Shown here piece by piece: positions 49,001-59,699 of a stretch of 64,000 nucleotides of DNA; the stretch's first letter is position 1, and each line of letters starts with the position of its first letter. Origin of the DNA: Ephydatia muelleri (taxonomy: Eukaryota > Porifera > Demospongiae > Spongillida > Spongillidae); assembly GCA_013339895.1 (NCBI GenBank), contig JABACO010000007.1:6282675-6346674 (forward strand). Reading direction: 5' to 3'. A program made the position numbers and the translations under genes. The notes below the pieces were generated by a model. That model saw only the letters and a list, made by a program, of their open reading frames with translations, was not told the DNA's origin and made no database searches.

Positions 49001-50073
49001 TTTGAGGCCAACGTGATGCAGGAAGTGTGTCGTTTGCTGCAGATCGACAAACACGCACTACAACCCTACCACCCCCAATCGGACGGACTTGTTGAACGAT
49101 TTAATCGCACAAGCTGGCCATGCTGCTAGTACTGTAGAGGAAGACCCTAGCAATTTGGGAACAGCACCTCAGGAAGGTCTGTATGGCCTACAATACATCT
49201 GTTTCAGAACCGTCCACAGGTTATACACCGTTCTACTTAATGTTCGGTCGCCTTGCAAGACTTCCTGTGGATATTATGTATGGCTCTTGTCCCCAACAGA
49301 ACCCGTGCTAACCTCATCAGTATGTAAAGACATTAAAAGATACACTGAAAAGTGCTTATACGAAGGCCCGAAAACACATGCAGGCAACAGCAATGAGATC
49401 AGAAGTACTGTACAACAGAAGAGTGCATGGTCAAGAGTACGAGGTTGGAGATTTGGTGTGGCTAAACAACCCGGTGGTGCCGAGGGGGAGATCAAGAAAG
49501 CTACACTGCCCGTGGACTGGCCCATTTAAAATCATTAAAAAACTATTGTCTGTTGTGTATAGGATCCAAGATAAACGCCCTGGCTCACGAAAGAGAGTCG
49601 TAGTACACTTCGATCGGTTGAAGCCTTGCCCAGCCGACATACGGATGAAACCAGTGGTGGAGGATTTGCACAATTCTGATGCGAATGAGCAGCCTGTTCA
49701 GTTTCCTGGGAGTGATCTTCAGTTCTTTGAAGATGATGATCATGACGTCATGGTGGATTCCACAGAGACAAATGTGACTCGTAAGGCGGACCAACCTTGT
49801 ACCTTGCAGGAGCCGGCAGTCGACACGCCCACTGAACAGACCCCTGCTACTGATGGACAGACAAATACTGCACCAGGTGACGCTGGACTTCTAAACAGCA
49901 CACCATCTGGTATCAATTCTGATGGCACAGTTTCTCAGTCAGAGACCGTGACAACAAGAGCCCGATGTCGAGACCCTCAGAAACGGATACGCCAATCGCC
50001 CCCTGCACAAGACCGCTACCCAAAACGGACACGTCATGCCCCCTCCCGTTATGGCTGGTATTCTGGTTGGTGA
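46085..50073 (+). pseudogene. pol (PR-RT-RH-IN), frame-broken
   Basis: Aspartic protease with DTGA and IIGLDFL (46103-46387). RT begins near 46888, with the YRKLNS region near 47160 and the YIDD catalytic box near 47450. RNase H is near 47860-48250 (TDAC, TDHSSL). The integrase zinc finger is near 48590, the first core Asp in AVDIVGP near 48805, LHSDQG near 48980, then a GPF block near 49520 and a hydrophilic tail to 50073. At least six frame changes were seen, several beside homopolymers. The tail from 49378 to 50073 is intact. Confidence 0.85.
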
Positions 50074-50113
50074 AGTTTCGGTGATGAGAGTGCCTCTTTG
50101 CAAAAGGAGATAG

Positions 50114-50299
50114 TGTAGCGATGCTATATGGACATATATTTTTGGTGTATCTACGTATGCGTGGGTGTTCAGCTGTGCAGCCCTACGCATGCGCTGGTAA
50201 ATGTATATAAACCCTATATACTGCCCTTTTATAGCAGTCTGCTGATAATTATACAATTCCTGTGATTTGCTATAGGACTCACTCGGCAATAGCACTACA
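50114..50299 (+). repeat. Right LTR
   Basis: 186 bp, the same boundaries as the left LTR. Followed by the CTTC duplication. Confidence 0.95.
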
Positions 50300-50303
50300 C
50301 TTC

Positions 50304-50952
50304 CAACAGGCCTGTCTGTGGTACGCTTTGGGCGGCCTTCCGCAGTATTAAACCTTGCCTCTGAATGAGCAGTTTGGCATATAGTGGTATAAATGTGATG
50401 CAAGACACATTATGTTACATTCACACACCCCCCCCCTCCTTCACAACATTAACACATAGTTACCATGTACTGCTGGTACTTTAATAAATAAAAACTTCCC
50501 TGTAGTTCACTTTTGTACATACCACCTGTACATACCAGATCCAGACTACAACCTATGCCAGATCCCATACATTCCTGATGTATATCCTGCAGGTCTGATA
50601 GCTATGGCAATCAGAGCAATCTCTCTTCTAGAGAGGATATGGCAGCAAGTCCTCATAAGTACACTTTGTGTGTGCCTATGCATGTATGCACTAAACACCT
50701 TCGTAGTTTATTCAGCTTGCTTACTGTGTTGTGCTATGTAATACTGTATCAGTTTTCTCCCTAGAATTATGGGAAGCAAGGTACTATGTATTTGGCCAGC
50801 GTGGCAGTGGGGTTTTAAGATTAATGCAATTATGAAATGTGGTACATACAGCATGGTCATTTATGCAGGCTGTAGAGTGTTTGATTGGCAGTGTGAAAAA
50901 GTCATTGTGAGCTTGAGTACAAAGTACAGGTGGCTAGTTAATCTCCTCCCCC
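50304..50952. other. No gene recognised
   Basis: Right flank of the gypsy insertion, mostly AT-rich with no coding signal. Confidence 0.4.
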
Positions 50953-51280
50953 TTGTCCTGTAAAACAGGTGGTGTCATCACTCGCCACAATCATCTGCGT
51001 AATGTGTTTGTTGAATTCTGCCATCGTACCCACCTTGGAGTGAGGGTAGAGTTGGGCAGTGGTCTTACACCTGACCTAAGCCATACCCGGCCAGCGGATG
51101 TACTTGTCCTCAATTGAGAGAGAAGGAAGCATGCTGCCTTTGACATCACAGTGATCTCTCCCTTAATCCCTTCAATCCTAACAGCAGCTAGCCTGTCCGA
51201 AGGGGCTGCAGCAGAGGAGACTGAGACCAGAAAGCATAAAATCAATGACCCTAAGTGTCTGGAGCTCGGATGGGTGTAAA
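50953..51280 (+). pseudogene. Non-LTR C-terminal (RLE-like) fragment, copy 4
   Basis: Starts at the last Cys of the zinc motif (SCKTGG), then [15 protein letters not shown], a VELGSG block, TRPADVLVLN, a stop (TGA) near 51115, HAAFDITVISPLIP and RKHKINDPKCLELGWV. Truncated at both ends and containing a stop. All four copies in the window are on the plus strand. Confidence 0.7.
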
Positions 51281-51394
51281 CAGCATACCCAAACTATCTT
51301 TATATGTACATTTGTACATTTGCAAATGTTATGTATACACAGAACATCATGCACCAATTAGCCAAGCTTGAAATTGAGGCAGCAACCTCTCCAT

Positions 51395-51509
51395 AACACA
51401 CACACACACATGCACACACACACACATGCACACACACACACTAATGCACACAATGCACACACACATGCATGCACACACACATGCACACACATGCACACAC
51501 ACACAAACA

Positions 51510-51557
<48 letters not shown>
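51395..51557. repeat. (CA)n microsatellite
   Basis: CA repeats with ATGCA interruptions. Confidence 0.95.
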
Positions 51558-51559
<2 letters not shown>

Positions 51560-51824
51560 CAGCACATATATTACCACGGCCAGATTGTTTGCTTTCAGTT
51601 AATTGTGGTGCATATTATTTATCCTTAATCATAAATTTGACAAAACACTTTTCACCATTAACTAGTTCCATGATCCCTGATATACTGCTAACTATTCTCC
51701 GTATAAATACTTGCACCAATTCTATACAGCAGTCGTTTTCAATACAGTTGAAGCTAATGTGTACAAAGGTCTAACAAGATGGTTCTACCATGTACATAAT
51801 TGTGCTATCTGCCCCTCCCCCCGG

Positions 51825-51960
51825 TGTTGCGGTACAGTTTATCCCGGTATATTTTATCCGCCCGGATAATTCACGCTAGGATATTTTATCCGGCCGGATA
51901 TTATGCCCTAGTACGTTTTATCCTACCCTGGTACATACTCTCCTACCTACTTTACCCTAC
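51825..51960. repeat. TIR (left) of Ginger1 element 2
   Basis: Contains repeated TTTTATCC and CCGG-centred palindromes (GTTTATCCCGG, TATTTTATCCGCCCGGATAA). Confidence 0.85.
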
Positions 51961-52075
51961 CCGTTTTTACAACATAATTTATGTATATGCAAAAACTGAG
52001 ATTCACTGTAAAAATTACATTTTCCTAACAATTTCAAAATGACTGTTTATGTTTGTTATATAAATGGACTCTTCT

Positions 52076-55000
52076 TCACCCATTCTGCTTGATGCCACCC
52101 TTGGAGAATGTCTTAGCCATTTGAAGGGTAACCCCAGATGGTGAAAAACAGTAAATTGTTGTACTCAGCATGGACACAGCTGCAATAATTTCCATTTCTG
52201 TTGCCCATACATTCAACAACTGCATCATCATTCGCTTGAGGTATTGTTCCATTGTTTCGTTTGGGTCTAGTATGCATGCAAGTTCAGGAATTGTAGAATT
52301 GTGTACCATATAAGATGTTACAAGTAGACGAACTTCCTCATGGTAATCTTGCGACCCTGTTAGAACTTGTGATAGGCTTCGAAAAAAACAGTTTCCATCT
52401 CCTTTTATTCTGACTGTTGCCAATGGAGCCTGTGATATTCCAATCCTTACAGAATCTTTAGATTTGATGTAGTTGCTGCGAATAAATGATAGTCCAAGTA
52501 ACCGACATTTCTCTTGTTGCCATTCACTACCAGTAGGTAGATATAGTATTGAATCAATTTGATCACCCATCACTATCTGTAGTGAATTTACATCAGTATT
52601 CAATGAGAGCAACTTTTCAACTGTAATGCCATCATCAAAACATCGGTCTCTGGTATCATATATCCACTGACAAAAATAATCCATTTCAGATGGAGATATT
52701 AAATAGTAGATTCCACCAAGGACATGCATTGACTTCAGTGATAGATTGCAGAATTTCATCCAAATGTTCATAATGGCAGTGGCTTTAATCACTGTACGTG
52801 GACCAGTTGGACATAAATCAAGGATGGAGAAGAACATTTTTTTGAACTTGTCAAACTCAGTTTGATGTTTTTCATTAACAATTACAAAATCTCCATTGCA
52901 CACCTCTCTCAGTGATTCTTCTCCATAAAGTTTTCTGAAATCAATCCAAACTGAAACTGTTGTGTCTTTGCTGAGTGCATATTCATCATTATGTAATCCA
53001 AGTGATTCCCACTGTTGATGAGATATTTAAGATTAATGGTATTAATGTTATTTATGTACCAAAATACATTCCTTCACTTACATCAAACTCTTCATCTTCC
53101 TCTGCTCTATAGCACAATCTATCTGCCCCTGATCGCAGTAAGCGCAAAAGTTGTGGTGAATATAACTGCTCATGAAGTAAATGTTCATTGTATTGCAATG
53201 CTTCTCGACAGTGCCTATCACCACTCTGCCCTATATCATTATGAAATGGCTCTTCATCATCTGCATTACCATTTGTACCTTTTTGCATAAGTTCAACTTG
53301 ACTGCATGAGCAGGAACCATAATCAATATCACCATTATCTTCACCGACATCATCACAATAACAATCATCACCATCACCAATGTCATCATTATCGTCATCA
53401 TTATCTGGAAAGAACACTGTATTAACCTTCATGTGTGTTGCATCTGCAATACAACATTTAATTACAATACACATTGACTCACTGATTTCCTGTGCTCCAT
53501 CCTAAATTTGGGGGGGATTGGTGAAAATCATTACTATTCTATACAGCATGCTTAAAGGCATGTAATCAGTACACGGAAAAAGTAATCTAAATGAGCTACA
53601 TATACCTTACCTCAAATGGTTGAAGATATTCCTTAAGAAGAAAACTGTTGTAAGCTTTTTTCAAAATGGAACCATCTGATGATTTCAATCTGTAACGTCA
53701 TTTGCTTAAGCTTTCAACAACTTCGTAAGGACCTAGCCACTTTTTGTCCAATTTTCCTCCCATTCGATGTGAGTTTCGCATGTTCTTCAACATAACCATC
53801 GTACCAGAGCTAAAACTCTAAGTAGGATTTCAAAACGTTTAAATATATACATGTGCACACAAAATACCATTATTACCCATACATGGAGAGTGTCACGTTT
53901 TGCATTGTATTGTGCCTTTTGTCGTTGCTGAGCTCGTTCAATGTTTTTAAGGACCTTCTGATGGTATTTCTCCCGGATTGCTACTAGATTACCATACGTT
54001 TCTTCCATATCATATGTACATGTGTTCTCGCCTGTGACATTAGTGGTTGCCTTGCAGCTGAATTCATGATCGATTGCCATACGAGGGTTACGATTGTACA
54101 TAATGAAGAAGGGGCTAAACTGTGAAGAATCCTGCTTTGCTATGCGATAAGCATACAAGGCTGCATCTATACTTTCATCCCAGTTTTCTTTAGCCTCTGA
54201 AAATTTAATCAAAGCCCTTGTCAGTGTTTGATTAGTGCGCTCATCCAAACCATTAGTTTGAGGGTGATAGGGACTGCTAATCCTGTGCTCAATCCCTGTC
54301 AGCTTAAACAAACAGCTGAAAAGGATAATAACCAATAATGGTATAAATGCATGAAACGGTTGAAAATTACCTTGAAAGTTTATTTACAAATTCCCTTCCC
54401 TGATCTGATATGATGATGTCAGGCCAGCCATGACGACAAAACACTGTAAATAAGAAATCAGCAACACCAACTGCTGTCTTATCTTTAAGTGGAGCACCTT
54501 CAGGCCACTTTGAGAAGTAATCTGTTACTGTCACAATATATTTATTTTTCCTACACGTTTCAGGTAATGGACCTACAAATATGAGAATGATTGGAAATAA
54601 AAACGTTCTCTAGAGAGCGTTGGTGGTGTATAGGATTCATAGGCAATGATGGTGTAAAAAAACAAGGAAACATGGGTCTAATCAGTAATACAACAATCTT
54701 ATATGTTGCACACATGCAACATGTCCTACACATGTGCTAAAAATAGGATTATTACATTATCTCATATTACTGATAAGACCCTTGTTTCCTTGCCTTATAC
54801 ACAATCATTGCCTAGGAATCCCATACACCAGCAAAGTTCACTTAGAGAATTTTCTTTTCTGTTAACGTGTTAAATATACATACCTATCAGATCAATGCCT
54901 ATTTGACTCCATACTTTGCTTGGAACTGGAATGGGGTGAAGTTCAGCTTTCTTCCCTTCAAGTTTTGCATTGACCCGCTGACATACATCACATCGTCTGC

Positions 55001-55799
55001 AGTACTGGTCTACATCTCTGTTAAGTCCTTTCCACCAGTATGTTTGTCCGATCTGCAACGACATCAGATACACAAAAGTAAATGAACTATACATTTAAAA
55101 AAAATATTTAAGGTCATGTACTTCTGGTGCATACTGTATATGGCAATGTAACACCATAAATACATTACATGGGTATCTAGCAACATATGTGTTAAAAGGT
55201 GGTGTAATAGACAAAAAGACTATCAGACATGCATGTTCGATGCACTAAATGTTTGGTCTTTTTCACAAGTACGTCCTCCATTTGTAAAGCATTCTATACA
55301 AGTACTCTGTTGCATGTCAATGCAATTTTATTTGCATGGGGCAATCAAGTGCATGCTTGTACAAGATCATTTTTTGCACCACTCGATACGCTTACAGAAA
55401 TTAAACAAGAGTTAGATCACCGGAGTGGACTCCTTACGTTATTTTTCGACGTTCAGTCACTCAGTCACTTACCTTAGCTCGCGTTTTGTCCCTGCCGTAG
55501 TGGCAACCATCAACGCCATCATGGCAGGCACGAATAATCTTGGTTCTCTCCTTTACGTTTGCAATCACCCGTTTGAGACATATCTCATTCACTGTATCCG
55601 TTGCTCGGTAATACAGCAATCGTTCTTTCAGCACAAACATAGCAGCTTGCTGGCGTATTCTCCGTTTCTCGTTTGCTGTAGCTCCAACAGGATACACACG
55701 TGAATCCCGAAGGTCACCCTCTTTACAAGAAGTGAGATAGTCAACCAAGACGCTATACCGTTTCTCGTCGATATGCGAAGACATTTTCAAGCCGAACAA
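52076..55799 (-). CDS. Ginger1 transposase with OTU protease-like domain
   Basis: Starts MFGLKMSSHIDEKRY at 55799. Coding blocks in order: 55799-~55481 (N-terminal and first half of H2C2, ACHDGVDGCHYG); ~55050-54890 (CRRCDVCQ, first Asp in IGIDLIG); ~54573-54373 (second Asp, ISDQGREF); ~54322-53880 (Glu in HPQTNGLDE); ~53815-53615 (GPY, KWLGPYEVVE); ~53474-53055 (Asp-rich linker); ~53010-52076 (SVWIDF linker and an OTU core with GDGNCFFRSL). A TGA interrupts the GPY exon near 53698. The frame stops before the expected OTU C-terminal histidine, so either a further exon exists or the protease is incomplete. Confidence 0.8.
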
Positions 55800-55927
55800 A
55801 CAACACGTGCTATGGCGGATAAAGTATCCTAGGGTAGGTTAAAATATACTATCCGACCGGATAAAAAATACTCGCACATATTATCCCCCCGGATAAAATA
55901 TTCGGGGGGATAAAATATGCTGTGACA
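55800..55927. repeat. TIR (right) of Ginger1 element 2
   Basis: Inverted counterpart of the left TIR, ending GCTGTGACA. CCGG follows immediately. Confidence 0.85.
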
Positions 55928-55931
55928 CCGG

Positions 55932-56056
55932 ACCGTATTCCCTGAAGGAAAAAGATTTAGTGCGGACCGTATTCCCTAGGGATTTGAGTCCGGGGGGGGG
56001 ACCGTATTCCCTAGGAATAGGGTCCGCCCGGACCGAAAATTGGTAATCCCTGTAAC
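55932..56056. repeat. Terminal fragment of another Ginger-like element
   Basis: Three GGACCGTATTCCCT repeats, then CGGACCGAAAATTGG and a TGTAACA end, followed by CCGG (56057-56060). An inverted, diverged counterpart starting TGTTATAGG lies at 63305. It therefore looks like the right end of a Ginger1-like element into whose CCGG-rich TIR element 2 inserted. Confidence 0.5.
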
Positions 56057-56060
56057 ACCG

Positions 56061-56794
56061 GCACAAAGCTGGAGTGAACCTGCTGCTTGCCGCTGTACGT
56101 CCTCACTGGTGACAGCCTGTTGGAGGTACTGTGGTGTAGGAGAGGAGAGGCTGATAGAGAAGAGACCTGTGGATATTTTAATATACATAATACATGTACA
56201 CAATATGGGACAGTTCACGCGAAAATGGCCCCACGAATATGGGATCTTTAACGCGAAAAGGGACCTAGCGCATACATGATAAAATTTCCAGTAAGTTCAA
56301 TGGAAATGCAACTCTTGCGTTGAAATGTACGGCTAATCAGAGCCTTACAACTCCATGCCAGATACTCCGATTCATTACTGTGGAAGGCCTTGTATATTGG
56401 CTGGCGCTGAGGATAATGCTTCCGATGATGATCTTGCGCCTCCCATGCACGTCGCGGGGTGGCAGTACTCAACACGGTGCGCGTAAGCCTATTTGCTACG
56501 CACTCGCATCACACTCTAGGCGTGTAATAAAGCTTTCCTATTTGCTATAACCTTTGCTAAAATTCTTGTCACGCCCACTCAGTTACGCTTGCAAGGACTT
56601 TGCATGGTCTGTTGCTTTCATGCGCGCAATTTTAAAACTCGACACTTACTTCTACAGAGGATAAGTGCAACAATGCAGAGGAAAAACTCAGAGAGTACAG
56701 AAGCTCAATACATAAATTGCCAGCAGCCCCTAAAAAAAGCGCACAAACAGTTCAATGAATATAGATGCACGTGCATGTGACAATGTGTGGTGTG
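56061..56794. other. No gene recognised
   Basis: A minus-strand open stretch near 56155-56070 looks exon-like (acceptor-like CTATCAG, then LSSPTPQYLQQAV), but no continuation was found. Confidence 0.35.
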
Positions 56795-57300
56795 AGTGTG
56801 TGTGTACTATCATCACCAGACTGGTTTAGTGTGTGCCACCTGCATGTACTGTTTGTGGGTATTGTGCATAAATTATGCCACATGATGGTGTACAGGTCCA
56901 TGTACGCAACAATGCATGCAAGTGTGCGCAAGAGCGTGTGAGCCTGCATGAGTGCATGATCATGTACAATGCGTGACCTGAGAAAAAGCCATTTTTGCTG
57001 TGTGCACACTTTTGACCGTACACCATCGTGGCGTACATTTGAATAGCATACTAGTAAGTGTGTCTTTTAACTCTTTTGGCACCACACACGTACATGTACA
57101 TAGAAGCCAATTATTGCGGTGTAGTTAAGGCCATGTTGTGGCATGTATTTCCGTTTTGCTATTTGTAGACAGCTCACAAGGAAAGCGGCTATTTCTTCTG
57201 AACCATGTATTGTTGACTACAGAAGAATGAATGGTCCAGACAAACCTAGCGGCCCTTTGTATATGCATGTCAGCTATATGCAGAGGCGGATACAGAGGGA
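56795..57300. repeat. Inverted-repeat cluster, arm 1
   Basis: About 500 bp (ACCAGACTGGTTTAGTGTGTGCC ... ATATGCAGAGGCGGATAC). It recurs in direct orientation at about 58255-58598 and inverted at about 59290-58785. A further diverged direct copy of part of it lies near 59720-59810. Confidence 0.85.
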
Positions 57301-57430
57301 GGGAGGGGGGGGGGGGGGGGGGGGGGGGGTGGAACTAGGGAATTCCCCCTCCACCCCTCCCCCCCCCCCACACACCCCACTGTGCTGACCTAAATAATAA
57401 AATAATAAAATTTGTTATCAACTTCATATT

Positions 57431-57507
57431 ATTACACCAGACAAAGACCCTTGCTCATGGTTTTAAAGCACTGTACAGTGCTTTTAAACGTCTTTGTCTG
57501 GTGTAAT
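57431..57507. repeat. Hairpin 1
   Basis: ATTACACCAGACAAAGAC paired with its inverse at 57490-57507, and TTTTAAAGCACTG paired around the centre. One arm lacks the CCTTGCTCATGG part present in hairpin 2. Confidence 0.85.
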
Positions 57508-57629
57508 AGTATGACGTATTCATCATTGCCAAGACCTGTGAAGCAGTTAATATGAATAGATTATTCCCCGTGTCAGTAGAGTTAATGGCGCGCGATTACT
57601 ATGCTTTTGTACGTGTTAATTGTGCCATA

Positions 57630-57735
57630 TACCAGGCCTACAAAGGGCCACTAGGTTTATCAGGGCCATATACGAGGCATACAAAGGGCCACTAGGTTTA
57701 TCAGGGCCAAATACCAGGCATACAAAGGGCCACTA
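57630..57735. repeat. ~38-bp tandem repeat, 3 copies
   Basis: ACAAAGGGCCACTAGGTTTATCAGGGCC-type units. An inverted partial copy lies at 59345-59400. Confidence 0.85.
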
Positions 57736-58254
57736 TGCATTCATCACTCGTCGGTTTAAAAAAAAAAAAAATCGAATATTACGAACTTTGGAAATTCTGT
57801 CCCCTTCATTCTACTTGGCACACCGTTTCGTGCGACTTTCCATCTATATCAGGTCGATAGTGCATATATGCGGAAACACTGACCATAAGACCATAACACG
57901 TACGTGAAATAAATGCTGAGCTTTTGAGTTTTGAATTGAAATCATCACTAGCTAAGAATATCTGGAGAGTTCGACAACTAGTAAGCAAAGCAACGACAAG
58001 AATTCCTTTATCGATGCGTGGGCTATATGGTACATTACTTAAACTTACCACCTACACCTTGGAAATTTGAATTTCAAAACTCTATCCGACAAAAGCAAGC
58101 ATGTAGATTAATACTTGATCACTGTATCGATCATTGCTAAATTTTATATACACCTTTAAAGAAGAGAGAAATTGCTCAGATGACTGAAAAGCGATCCGAC
58201 AACAGCAAAGCACACTGAATTGAGACGTAAATGATGCCTTTACACAGGATGTAT
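57736..58254. other. Spacer within repeat cluster
   Basis: A poly-A stretch at 57758-57770 is the only feature seen. Confidence 0.4.
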
Positions 58255-58598
58255 ATCATCAGACTCGTTTATTGTGTGCCACATGCATGTACTATTTGTG
58301 GGTGTTGTGCATAAATTATGCCATATGATGGTGTAAAGGTCCATGTACGTAACAATGCAAGTGTGTGCAAGAGCGTGTGAGCCAGCAGAGTGCATGATCA
58401 TGTACTATGCGAGACTTGAGAAAAAACCATTTTTGCTGTGTGCTCACTTTTGGCCGTACTCCATCGTGGCGTATGTTTGAATAGCATACTAGTTAGTGTG
58501 TCTTAACACTTTTAGCACCATACACGTACATAGAAGCCAATTATTTGGCAGAAGAATTAATGGTCCAGACAAACCTAGCGGCCCTTTGTATATGCATA

Positions 58599-58678
58599 GA
58601 CAAAGACCCTTGCTCATGGTTTAAAGTTAAAGCACTGTAGAGTGCTTTAACTTTAAACCATGAGCAAGGGTCTTTGTC
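58599..58678. repeat. Perfect 38-bp-arm hairpin
   Basis: 80 bp with two perfectly complementary 38-base arms starting GACAAAGACCCTTGCTCATG and a four-base loop GTAG. Transcribed from either strand it would form a pre-miRNA-sized stem. Confidence 0.95.
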
Positions 58679-58784
58679 TGGTGACGTCGATTACAAATTT
58701 TATTACTTTTTGATTTAGATCGGCACAGCGGGGGGGGGGGAATTCCTTCCCCCCCCCCCCCCCCCCCCCCCGCGTATCCGCCTC

Positions 58785-59290
58785 TGCATATAGCTGACAT
58801 GCATATACAAAGGGCCGCTAGGTTAGTCTGGATCATTAATTCTTCTGTAGTCAACAATACATGGTTCAGAAGAAAAAGCCGCTTTCCTTGTGAGCTGTTT
58901 ACAAATAAAGTTTATCTCGCCAAACGGAAATACATGCCACAACATTGCCTTAACTACACCACAATTATTGGCTTCTATGTACGTGTATGGTGCAAAAAGA
59001 GTTAAAAGACACACTAACTAGTATGCTATTTTAATATACGCCACGATGGAGTACGGCCAAAAGTGAACACACAGTAAGAATGGTTTTTTTTTCAGGTCAC
59101 GCATAGTACATGATCATGCACTCATGCAGGCTCACACGCTCTTGCGCACACTTGTATTGTTGCGTACATGGCCATGGACCTGTACACCATCATATGGCAT
59201 AATTTATGCACAGCACCCACAAACAGTACATGCATGTGGCACACAACAAAACCAGTCTGATGATGTACATCCTGTGTAAAGGCATAATTT
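58785..59290. repeat. Inverted-repeat cluster, arm 2
   Basis: The reverse-complement counterpart of 56795-57300. Confidence 0.85.
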
Positions 59291-59480
59291 ACGTCTCAAT
59301 TCAGTGTGCTTTGCTGTTGTCAGTGTAATTCTGTATCCGGGGCCGTCTCTGATATGGCCCTCATAAACCTAGTGGCCCTTTGTATGCCTGGTATATGGCA
59401 CAATTAACACGTACAAAAACATAGTAATCGCGCGCCGTTAACTCTACTATCATCGGCAGCTTGCTGGGATAGGAGGATTC

Positions 59481-59507
59481 TTAGGGTTTAGGGTTTAGGG
59501 TTTAGGG
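59481..59507. repeat. Telomere-like (TTTAGGG)n
   Basis: TTAGGG followed by three TTTAGGG units, then a GC-rich hairpin-prone GAGCGCCGAAGGCGCGAG. Interrupts the inverted-repeat arm. Confidence 0.85.
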
Positions 59508-59699
59508 TGCGAGCGCCGAAGGCGCGAGGACTAGGTCAACTTGCACCCAGGAATCCGAATCCGGTGTCAAAAACACCCGTCTCGCTCCTACAATTTTTCG
59601 TTCATGAACGAGGGCGCCTTCGGCGCCATAGTCTATACTCCTGACACGGGGAATAATCTATTCATATTAACTGTTTCACAGGCGTTGGCAATGATCGTT

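Larger units (their letters stand above)
44913..50299 (+). mobile_element. Ty3/gypsy LTR retrotransposon
   Basis: Two direct LTRs (44913-45096, 50114-50299) bound gag and pol. A 4-bp duplication CTTC flanks it (44909-44912 and 50300-50303). A purine-rich AAAAGGAGATAG lies just before the right LTR. The order of regions (gag zinc knuckle, protease, RT, RNase H, integrase with GPF) is the Ty3 order. No env-like frame is present. Frames are interrupted at many places, so this copy cannot encode a full polyprotein as read. Confidence 0.92.
51825..55927 (-). mobile_element. Ginger1 DNA transposon with OTU domain, CCGG TSD
   Basis: A 4,103-bp element starting TGTTGCGG and ending TGTGACA, flanked on both sides by CCGG (51821-51824 and 55928-55931). 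TIRs of about 100-130 bp are built from TTTTATCCGGCCGGATA-like units. It carries one minus-strand spliced gene for an integrase-like transposase with a C-terminal OTU domain. All four published hallmarks of Ginger1 are present (TIR length, CCGG duplication, gypsy-like integrase with GPY/F, OTU or Ulp1). Confidence 0.9.
57281..58796. mobile_element. Poly-G-bounded unit, 1.5 kb
   Basis: The left GCAGAGGCGGATACAGAGGG continues into a G run of about 27. The right end is a C run of about 24, then GCGTATCCGCCTCTGC. The same GGCGGAT-plus-poly-G terminal design as 20537-20900. The interior holds two palindromes and a 3x tandem repeat, and no gene. Confidence 0.6.

Noticed and set aside
51347..51774. 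Cys/Val and Thr/His repeat proteins.
   Set aside because: (CA)n microsatellite translation.
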